Shown: positions 33,578 through 40,074 of the stretch, piece by piece
How the letters are laid out: each line of letters opens with the position of its first letter
How positions within the stretch are numbered: the stretch's first letter is position 1
From: JAMQKA01 sp031569985
Lineage (GTDB): Bacteria > Bacteroidota > Rhodothermia > Balneolales > Balneolaceae
Direction of reading: 5' to 3'
NCBI RefSeq assembly: GCF_031569985.1
Contig: NZ_JAMQKA010000003.1
Span: 62,001-126,000, forward strand
Length of the DNA: 64,000 nucleotides
Translations under genes and position numbers: made by a program
Notes under the pieces: generated by a model
What the model was told of the DNA's origin: nothing
The model's database searches: none
The model's input: only the letters and a program-made list of their open reading frames with translations

Positions 33578-35044
33578 ATGAAGAAATACCTTGTCGGGTT
33601 TGGGGTAATAGTCGTGGTAATTATCGGGGTGCTGCTCTTTAACACGGTCACTTTTTATTCTCTGCAGCAGGAGGTGGAGCCGGTGACCGATAATCCAGTA
33701 TACCGAAAACGGTCGATTGATAAACTGTCCGGTGCTATTCAAATCCCAACCGTCTCTTACCAAGACACTTCGAATATCGAATATGAAACGTTTGATCTTT
33801 TTATCCATTATCTGAACACCCGGTTTCCGATGGTCAACAGAACGCTCTCTTTGCAGCGCGTTTCGGGCTATTCACTGCTTTATCGCTGGCAGGGACGTGA
33901 TTCAACTGCTGCGCCGATTGTTCTGGCCGGACACTATGATGTGGTACCTGCAACCGATAGCACAGAATGGGCACATCCTCCGTTTTCTGGTACAGTCTCC
34001 GATGGATATATCTGGGGCCGGGGTACATTGGACGACAAGATCGCGGTCATCGGTATTCTGGAAGCAGTTGAAATGTTGCTGGAGGAAGGTTTTCAACCGG
34101 AATCCACGATCTACCTGGCCTTTGGACACGACGAGGAGATCGGAGGGATGGACGGGGCCGCTCAAATAGTGAATATCCTGCGTAATCGAGACGTAACTCC
34201 AGATTTTGTGCTCGATGAGGGCATGATGGTTACCGACGGCGTGATGGCGGGGGTAGACCGCCCGGTAGCCGTTATTGGCATAGGGGAGAAAGGGTATCTT
34301 AGCCTGAAGTTTACAGCCCACAGCAATTCGGGACATTCATCAACTCCCCCCGACCATACCGCGGTAGGCAAGTTAAGTCAGGCTATTGTCAACTTGGAAA
34401 ACAACCAATTCCCTGCAAGAATGGATGCAGTAGCGGGTCAGATGTTTTCCTTTATCGGTCCCGAGCTGCCGTTCATGATGAAGATGGCTATGGCGAACCG
34501 CTGGGCTTTTGATCCACTGTTAAAGAGCCGGTTGCTGGAGTCACCCTCCACGGCGGCGTTATTACGAACCACCACGGCTGCCACAATGCTGGAAGCCGGC
34601 GTTAAAGACAATGTGCTGCCGACTACTGCTTCCGGGATCGTCAACTTTCGGATTCTACCCGGAGACAGCATAGAAACGGTCCATAATCACGTCCGTTCAG
34701 TGGTTCGTGACACCTCCATTAGCGTGGAACCTATCGATATTCAGACAAATCCACGTCCCATGGCACCGGTAGATGCGGAACCCTTTACACTGTTTCATAA
34801 AACGATCAGGCAGGTGTATGAAGAAGCAATCGTGGCGCCAGGCCTGTTGGTGGGCACTTCCGATGGACGTCATTATACAGAGCTAACGAACAGGGTGTAC
34901 AGCTTCAGCCCTTTTGTTGTGGGGCCAGAGGACCTGCATCGCATCCACGGGCACAACGAACGGATTGCGGTAAACACCTATCATAAATACATACTTTATT
35001 ATTACCAGCTCCTGAAGAATGCATCTACAGCAGATGCCTCATAA
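33578..35044 (+). CDS. M20-family metallopeptidase, membrane-anchored
   Basis: 488 residues from ATG 33578; the upstream frame back to 33524 lacks features. A single N-terminal membrane helix (residues 4-22) anchors it, with the enzyme outside. The M20 metal sites are visible: LAGHYDVVPA (His and catalytic Asp), GRGTLDDK, and FGHDEEIGG (Glu-Glu pair); a later VGTSDGRHYTEL holds the last His. The order and length match the PM20D1/carboxypeptidase-S-like branch rather than DapE. It may cleave peptides or N-acyl amino acids. Likely alone: the following spacer is long. Confidence 0.9.
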   Translation: MKKYLVGFGVIVVVIIGVLLFNTVTFYSLQQEVEPVTDNPVYRKRSIDKLSGAIQIPTVSYQDTSNIEYETFDLFIHYLNTRFPMVNRTLSLQRVSGYSLLYRWQGRDSTAAPIVLAGHYDVVPATDSTEWAHPPFSGTVSDGYIWGRGTLDDKIAVIGILEAVEMLLEEGFQPESTIYLAFGHDEEIGGMDGAAQIVNILRNRDVTPDFVLDEGMMVTDGVMAGVDRPVAVIGIGEKGYLSLKFTAHSNSGHSSTPPDHTAVGKLSQAIVNLENNQFPARMDAVAGQMFSFIGPELPFMMKMAMANRWAFDPLLKSRLLESPSTAALLRTTTAATMLEAGVKDNVLPTTASGIVNFRILPGDSIETVHNHVRSVVRDTSISVEPIDIQTNPRPMAPVDAEPFTLFHKTIRQVYEEAIVAPGLLVGTSDGRHYTELTNRVYSFSPFVVGPEDLHRIHGHNERIAVNTYHKYILYYYQLLKNASTADAS

Positions 35045-35617
35045 CTGAACTTCCTCTGTCCGAGTGAGTCCCATATTGTCCCTTTTCTCAGCGAAATTTA
35101 CATAAGGGCGGAGGGAAGACAATGTTGAATGATAAATTATAAATGTTGAATTGTTCGGGAGCATAAGCTGTAAATTTTTATAGCATATGAAAAACCGAAA
35201 TATTGTTGTTTTTATGAGGTGCTAAAAAGAAAGCATTTAAGCGAACCTTCGGACCTTAGACCTCTGATATTTAACCTTAAAACTTCATTGAACCGTTGAA
35301 CAGTTTAGACGTTTAACCGGTCGAAAGTATTAATGTCGAGGGATTAAATTTGAACCTGGATACAACTTTTGTATACATCATATAAACGATTCAAGACTTC
35401 AATGTCTCAACAATTCAACAACAAAAAGACCTTCTGACCCTGGACTTTTAGACCTTTGACCTTTTGATCAACAATTCAACGGCTCAACTACTCAACATTT
35501 CAACATTTCAACATTTTAGACCACAGATTTTTAGATCGAACGAATGTTACTTAATTATCTGGGGTATTGCGTATATTATACCAGTGAAAGCTGCGTTAGA
35601 TAAAAAAATGTAATTGG
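35045..35617. other. 570-bp spacer rich in octamer arrays
   Basis: No gene is seen. From 35288 to 35515 it carries four blocks of 8-bp period listed separately. The first part (35045-35280) is AT-rich, unique DNA without a clear promoter or hairpin. Confidence 0.6.
35288..35515. repeat. Four blocks of degenerate 8-bp repeats
   Basis: Block 1 (35288-35319): TTGAACCG TTGAACAG TTTAGACG TTTAACCG. Block 2 (35390-35421): TTCAAGAC TTCAATGT CTCAACAA TTCAACAA. Block 3 (about 35435-35467): looser words built on GACCTTT. Block 4 (35468-35515): six consecutive units TCAAC plus three variable bases. The invariant TCAAC (or its TTGAAC complement) keeps an 8-bp phase while the remaining bases vary, so the words are not simple slippage copies. 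Confidence 0.75.
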
Positions 35618-36388
35618 ATGACAGAGGATTCCCGAAAAACATACCAGCGACTAAAGAACGACCTGGAACGGATGGTACCCGATTCGGAGCTGAATCCCAG
35701 GGAAGAAGATCTTCTGATGACGGAGCCCGAACAAACAAAGTCATCGCAGTTTTGGGAGGATACGAAGCGTTTTGCCAAAAACTTTTTGGTGGCAACACTT
35801 TGTGTAATTATTGGCGTTTTATGGTTGTTTGATTGGAATGTGTCTGCCATGATGAATCGCACTTCTGATGTCATTTCGGGGTTGTTAGGCAACGCCCCTG
35901 CCCAGGTTCAAGGGCCACCGCCACTACCGGAAACTCCTCCACTGCCGTCACTACCCGAGATTCCCGCAGAAATTGAAGAGGAGATCCGGGCTGAAATTGA
36001 TGCGAACCAGGATGAGCTGGAGATGGGCATGAGTGAATATGTGAGTGCCATTACGGAGGCCGGGTATCGTGATCAGTTTACGATACAGGCCCTTTCTGCC
36101 ATGTATCATTCGGGTGTCGAGGTTTCTTACCTGGACCAACTGAATGAGGCTGGACTTCTGGAGGAGCTGGCATTTCCAGCAATTATCACATTTTATTCAG
36201 CAGATGTTTCAGTTGACTACCTGGCAGCGATGAAAGAGGGAGGATACTTCGAACAGTTTGGCTTTCCAGGGGTCGCAGCTCTCGCTTCTGCCGATGTCCC
36301 GGTTTCCTATCTTGATGAACTGCGGGAGAAAGGCCTGCTTGAAGATCTGGCATTCCACGAAGTCATTATGATGTATAACAGCGAGTAG
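35618..36388 (+). CDS. Single-pass membrane protein with four exact 30-residue repeats
   Basis: 256 residues. A charged cytoplasmic N-terminus (1-50) precedes one membrane helix (about 54-72, with Lys and Arg before it, so the C-terminus should be outside). A Pro-rich linker (about 93-115) and an acidic helix follow. Residues 137-256 are four consecutive 30-residue units starting GMSEYVSAI, VEVSYLDQL, VSVDYLAAM and VPVSYLDEL; each has a G in the middle and ends near SAD or equivalent. The pattern recalls helical repeats at the C-termini of some Bacteroidota M56-type sensors, but no peptidase domain is present. Function unknown; a binding or assembly surface is plausible. It converges on the TfoX-like gene, 5 bp away. 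Confidence 0.8.
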   Translation: MTEDSRKTYQRLKNDLERMVPDSELNPREEDLLMTEPEQTKSSQFWEDTKRFAKNFLVATLCVIIGVLWLFDWNVSAMMNRTSDVISGLLGNAPAQVQGPPPLPETPPLPSLPEIPAEIEEEIRAEIDANQDELEMGMSEYVSAITEAGYRDQFTIQALSAMYHSGVEVSYLDQLNEAGLLEELAFPAIITFYSADVSVDYLAAMKEGGYFEQFGFPGVAALASADVPVSYLDELREKGLLEDLAFHEVIMMYNSE

Positions 36389-36393
36389 TGATG

Positions 36394-36753
36394 TTATTGC
36401 AGATGGTTCGTCCACTGATCTGCTTCTTTGGGTGGCAGGGTGGAGGTAAATTTAATACTCTCTTCAATGAATTTATGCAATGCCTTATTGTTGCTGTAAA
36501 TCCGAGAGGAAATTGAGAGAATTTTGCCAGTTGTCTGGTCTGCTTGCCTGAAAAATTCGATTCCCCGTTTCTTCACTATGGAATTTGCAAGGGGGGAGCT
36601 TAGCCTGACAATGAGCAGTTCATCAAAAATACCGAAACACATATTGCCATTCAGAAGCCATCCCACCCAGCCGAGGTTCTTGTTTTTAATAAGCTTTTCG
36701 TTATCGATGAGGTGATGATCAATCCGATCTTCCAGCTTTTGATTGTACGACAT
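36394..36753 (-). CDS. TfoX/Sxy N-terminal-domain protein
   Basis: 119 residues. The family pattern is present: MSYNQKLEDRIDHHL, then a NLGWVGWLLNGNMCFGIFDELLIVRL core, corresponding to the MFGG...NGNMC...V.R strands of TfoX-N proteins. The usual FGG just before the core reads LGW here, a mild divergence. TfoX/Sxy regulates competence in gamma-proteobacteria, but stand-alone N-domain proteins in other phyla are of unknown role. It is single-domain (no helical C-terminal half). Convergent with the 30-residue-repeat gene. Confidence 0.75.
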   Translation of the reverse strand: MSYNQKLEDRIDHHLIDNEKLIKNKNLGWVGWLLNGNMCFGIFDELLIVRLSSPLANSIVKKRGIEFFRQADQTTGKILSISSRIYSNNKALHKFIEESIKFTSTLPPKEADQWTNHLQ

Positions 36754-37303
36754 CCCGAAAAATTATTTTTACTACGTTTAAGGTAATGTAACACTGCAGG
36801 GTTTAGATGCAAAAAATGTAAACACAATTCCGATGAGTGAAATACTACTTTACTGAATTCAGAATTCTGAATCATAAGTGTCCGGGAAAAATAACCTGTC
36901 AGGCAAAAAGATGGCATTCAAGTTCATTAGCATGCCGTTTTTGGAATGGAATTCAATATGCCCTTATATAAATAAGCTTCACTCACAAAGCCCAGCTTCT
37001 GGCATCCGGCCTTGGTAAAGTTGACCGCCCGGAAAGAATCGGAGTGAAGCGTTAAGAAAAAATCTGTGATTTTTTTAGCGTATCAAAGAGCCCTTCAGGT
37101 CAAGTTTACCCCAGCCGGTGAATTTTTTTGGTTCATAGTTCTTCAGTCCGACTCCCGGCGGATTTTCTTCAATGAAAAAATGAACAACAGGAATGAGAAG
37201 TAGGGCAACTTAAAAAAATTTTAAACGGGCAACAGTGATTCTGAATCCAGAATTCATGGGGACCCTGGACCGTGGAAACAGCTATAATCCGAACTTATCT
37301 ATT
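36754..37303. other. 550-bp spacer with dispersed element copy C
   Basis: No gene is supported. A minus-strand frame across 36912-37060 superficially looks like the end of an acetyltransferase, but it is the translation of the dispersed element. The element lies at 37003-37187; the flanks are AT-rich. Confidence 0.6.
37003..37187. repeat. Dispersed ~190-bp element, copy C (diverged)
   Basis: Blocks in order: CCGGCCTTG, GAGTGAAGCGTTAAGAAAAA, a short stem region, GCCGGTGAATTTTTTTGG and TTCTTCAATGAAAAAATGAAC. An insertion of about 25 bp with CAGTCCGACTCCCGGCGGA splits the last two blocks compared with copies A and B. The central AATGATTTTAGCGG block is degraded to GATTTTTTTAGCG. Confidence 0.6.
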
Positions 37304-38014
37304 TTAGTTACTTAGCATTTGCTTCAACACCGGAATCTCCTCACGATACGAATCTGAAAGTATTTCTGGTAATATACCTATTGGGCGTTGGTAGCCTGTT
37401 TTGGTCTCAATAATTTCTTCAGGGGTGATAATATAATCCAATGGGATATCGTGGTCCTCAAACGGGATCTCCTCCTCGGCAACCTGCAGAGGGTGCACGG
37501 TAGTGACGATAGTGGTGCGCTCTGTGATCTTGCCATGCTCTTGTGCCAGCGCAAACTCGATGTCGGAATAGCCGCCCCCTTTGCCCAGCCGCCTCCTATC
37601 CCGGTGTACAGCCACAGAACCAGTAATGATAAGATCAATTTCGGGCAGTTCTTCCATACTCCTTGGCTTTCCATATTTTTGGCTGCCCTTGATAGATACC
37701 GCTTTCCTCGGCTTGGTATTACCCGGAGGTATTATTTCGCGAAAGGGGTGTTGATCACGCAGCCGTGGAACAGCCATAAAAAGTCGCTTGCCGTCGACTA
37801 AAGCAAGTTCACGTACTTTAAGCTGTGGGGCATCGGGATTGGCTTTAACTGTTTTTGCCCGTTGCCACTCCTCCAGTTCACGCACCTTGCGCGCGGCATC
37901 GTGGGAACCCTTGAAATTGGGGATACGCCCTTTTAAAGGAAATGGGAAAGCCCCTGCTTCCCGCTCTTCCATCAGTTGCCAAATTTTAGATCTTAGCTCA
38001 TCTTTAGTGGACAT
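37304..38014 (-). CDS. 5-formyltetrahydrofolate cyclo-ligase-like (MTHFS domain) protein
   Basis: 236 residues. The segment RRRLGKGGGYSDIEFAL is the conserved nucleotide/folate-binding loop of the MTHFS superfamily, and TTVHPLQV matches the next conserved strand. The overall form, including the N-terminal PFPLKGRIPNFKGSHDAA, is closer to the MTHFSD/archaeal-type branch than to bacterial YgfA, which is shorter and carries different N-terminal motifs. True cyclo-ligases convert 5-formyl-THF to methenyl-THF with ATP; the branch seen here may have a different substrate. Monocistronic, on the minus strand ahead of the long array spacer. Confidence 0.75.
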   Translation of the reverse strand: MSTKDELRSKIWQLMEEREAGAFPFPLKGRIPNFKGSHDAARKVRELEEWQRAKTVKANPDAPQLKVRELALVDGKRLFMAVPRLRDQHPFREIIPPGNTKPRKAVSIKGSQKYGKPRSMEELPEIDLIITGSVAVHRDRRRLGKGGGYSDIEFALAQEHGKITERTTIVTTVHPLQVAEEEIPFEDHDIPLDYIITPEEIIETKTGYQRPIGILPEILSDSYREEIPVLKQMLSN

Positions 38015-38085
38015 ATGTTGTTTATAATAAACAGTTTTTTAGTGTTAACAGGCCCTGGTTCCAAGAAGTTTATCTTTTTCAATGG

Positions 38086-38207
38086 AAGATTTCTCGCTAC
38101 GCAGGCTCCACTCGAAATGACGGTTAAATGTAGGATATTGATGCTGGGGAGCGATCAACAACCAAGTTGTTTCACCTCATCGTCATCTCGACCAGCAGGA
38201 GAGATCC
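38086..38207. repeat. Paired GTCAT...GATC intergenic element (copy 4, reversed arrangement)
   Basis: The left half reads AAGATTTCTCGC to CGAAATGAC (38086-38121), the right half GTCATCTCGACCAGCAGGAG then AGATCC (38182-38207). The two GTCAT ends face each other across about 60 bp, the opposite of copies 1 to 3, in which the GTCAT ends lie outside. The skeleton is the GTCATYTCGA variant. Confidence 0.65.
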
Positions 38208-38289
38208 TCCCTTTCAAGTATTTACCTAATAACCGGGATGTCAGAATTACTTATGGAATGAATAAAAGGCCACAGGATAGTAAGGCTTT

Positions 38290-38325
38290 ATCCATAGCGC
38301 GGGAATTAATTCCCGCGCTATGGAT
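38290..38325. repeat. 36-bp perfect palindrome
   Basis: Bases 38290-38307 are exactly complementary to 38308-38325, centred on GGAATTAATTCC, with arm core CATAGCGCGGG. No spacer separates the arms, so the DNA could extrude a cruciform, or the RNA could form a GC-rich stem. It lies 35 bp before array 2. No T-run directly follows on either strand, so it is not a clean terminator. Confidence 0.8.
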
Positions 38326-38358
38326 GAGCAAAATTTTCTAACTAGCTGAATCCAATTC

Positions 38359-38950
38359 TCTATACTATGCAAAGGTGATTTTCATTACTATGTGGATCAC
38401 CTTCTCATTACTATGTTAACGTCAATTCGAGATATAACCTGTCATTGAGAGGGATTAAGTGACCATCGGGAACAATCCGGCGATGACAGTTACTATTTTA
38501 ACGTTAGTTCGATATACGATTTCTTATTAATAACACACGCTTGGTCCCAATGCTCTGCGTTGGGACCTGTTGGGACGCTCCGCGTCCAGTATACCTATGG
38601 TGCCACAGAGACGCGGAGCGTCAGAGGGGCTTCCGCCGCAGAGCGGACAGAAGCGAGCAATTGCTGGAATAGATCCTCGGGCTACCCGGAATGCTGCTAA
38701 ATGCCGGCCAGCGACCGGTTTTTGGCAGCTGGAAGGTTAGTGGTAAAAGCAAATCGTAAAGACTGTTTATGTCGAACTCACGTTATGTTAATCCAATTCA
38801 CATTACTATGTAATTCTGATTCACATAGTAATGAAATTTGAATTTTCCTTACTATGTGAATTGTATCCAGATAACTATATGGATCATACCCATATTACTA
38901 TATGCTACCAAACCATATTACTATATGTTTCCGATCCATATAGCAGGGAA
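38359..38950. repeat. 23-bp tandem array of dyad-symmetric cores, interrupted (array 2)
   Basis: The first part has units at 38359, 38382 and 38405 (core CATTACTATG). The second part has units at 38800, 38823, 38846, 38869, 38892, 38915 and 38938, with a degenerate one at 38777. All steps are exactly 23 bp. Cores include ACATTACTATGT, its inverse ACATAGTAATGA, and CATATTACTATATG. Arms change as pairs (ACAT/ATGT or CATAT/ATATG), so symmetry is kept while sequence shifts. Between the parts lie about 370 bp whose ends are imperfect inverted copies of TTAACGTYARTTCGA. The 38.0-39.0 kb spacer holds no gene. Confidence 0.8.
38543..38622. repeat. Nested GC-rich hairpins inside the array-2 interruption
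   Basis: GGTCCCAA (38543-38550) pairs with TTGGGACC (38560-38567). GACGCTCCGCGT (38574-38585) pairs exactly with ACGCGGAGCGTC (38611-38622) around a 25-nt loop. The GC content contrasts with the AT-rich arrays on both sides, suggesting an inserted unit. Confidence 0.7.
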
Positions 38951-39003
38951 AATGCCATTGATAGGGTAAAGATAGTAGATATAAGATTAAATCGAGACAA
39001 TTC

Positions 39004-39948
39004 TTAACCTCCCACCGCTTTTGTAATTCGATTTAATAACGCTTCAGTAATTGGGTGTTCCTTTCGTGCCCGTTCGTCAAAAGGTTCAATAATTATGGTA
39101 TCTAACTGCTGGTGATCGGCCTGACGAAAGCGGTCATAAAGCTCGCTCGCCATCTGCTGAAAGTTTTGGTGGTAGTGGATGTGATGTTCGTCCTCTTTTC
39201 CCTCCAGGGAATGAAGCAGATAAAGGGCATTTTTTTGGTCGGGAGTTTCTCCCTCTTCCAGCCAGCGAACGACTGCCTCTGGCGCATAATGGGAATATTT
39301 AGTCCCGGGGCTGCGCGTTTCCTGCCCGCTGGTGTTCTTTTTTTGAAGGATGACTTCTTCCCCGGTAATCTTCTCAATTTTACTCTTGTCAATAAAGCCG
39401 GGACGGTAGATGCGAAAGGGTTGTTCGGAAATATCCAGCACCGTAGATTCCAGCCCGATCTGGGTTGCTCCGCCGTCAATAACTGGGAAATCATTGCCGA
39501 AGTCTTCCGTAACATGAGAGGCCTTGGTGGGGCTGGGTCGCCCGGACGTGTTGGCACTGGGAGCCACCAGCGGTCCGGCGCGAAAGATAAGTTCTTGTGC
39601 CAGGGCATGGCTGGGCCAGCGGAGTGCAACAGTGTCAAGTCCCGCAGTGATGAGATCAAGTACTTCCGGCTTTTTCCTGAAAATAAGGGTCAACGGCCCC
39701 GGCCAGCAGGCATCCATCAGCTTTACGGCGGCTTCCGGGATTTCAGTAGCAAAATCATTCACCATCGCCTTGGAAGCGATGTGCACAATCAAAGGGTTGT
39801 CAGATGGACGGCCTTTGATCTCAAATACTTTTTTTATGGCCCCGGGATTCCAGGCATCTGCTCCCAAACCATATACCGTCTCTGTGGGAAAAGCTACAGG
39901 CTCACCACTTTCCAGAAGTTCGATCGCCTTTTCTATGGAAACATTCAT
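39004..39948 (-). CDS. L-threonylcarbamoyladenylate synthase (Sua5/TsaC type)
   Basis: 314 residues, the two-domain Sua5 form: an N-terminal YrdC domain (GEPVAFPTETVYGLGADAW, then KGRPSDNPLIVH and VAPSANTSGRPSPT) joined to a C-terminal Sua5 domain with the linker motif RSPGTKYSHYAP (around residue 210). It makes threonylcarbamoyl-AMP from threonine, bicarbonate and ATP for t6A37 modification of tRNAs that read ANN codons. It is longer than TsaC of E. coli (190 aa). It lies 126 bp downstream of mfd on the same strand. Confidence 0.94.
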   Translation of the reverse strand: MNVSIEKAIELLESGEPVAFPTETVYGLGADAWNPGAIKKVFEIKGRPSDNPLIVHIASKAMVNDFATEIPEAAVKLMDACWPGPLTLIFRKKPEVLDLITAGLDTVALRWPSHALAQELIFRAGPLVAPSANTSGRPSPTKASHVTEDFGNDFPVIDGGATQIGLESTVLDISEQPFRIYRPGFIDKSKIEKITGEEVILQKKNTSGQETRSPGTKYSHYAPEAVVRWLEEGETPDQKNALYLLHSLEGKEDEHHIHYHQNFQQMASELYDRFRQADHQQLDTIIIEPFDERARKEHPITEALLNRITKAVGG

Positions 39949-40074
39949 CCTTTTGGGAAGCTTGTAATTTTTGGGTGATTCACTTTATTATAGCTCAAAG
40001 TTACACAAAGTGTGCACAGAGGGATAAAAAGTTTTAAAGGAATTTCCGGCTAGGTATATGCTGACCAATAATTT

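Noticed and set aside
36912..37060. A minus-strand stretch that looks like the C-terminus of an acetyltransferase (KAGCQKLGFVSEAYLYK)
   Set aside because: The same DNA blocks occur in the dispersed elements at 11278 and 14284, where the reading differs. The peptide is a translation of repeat sequence.
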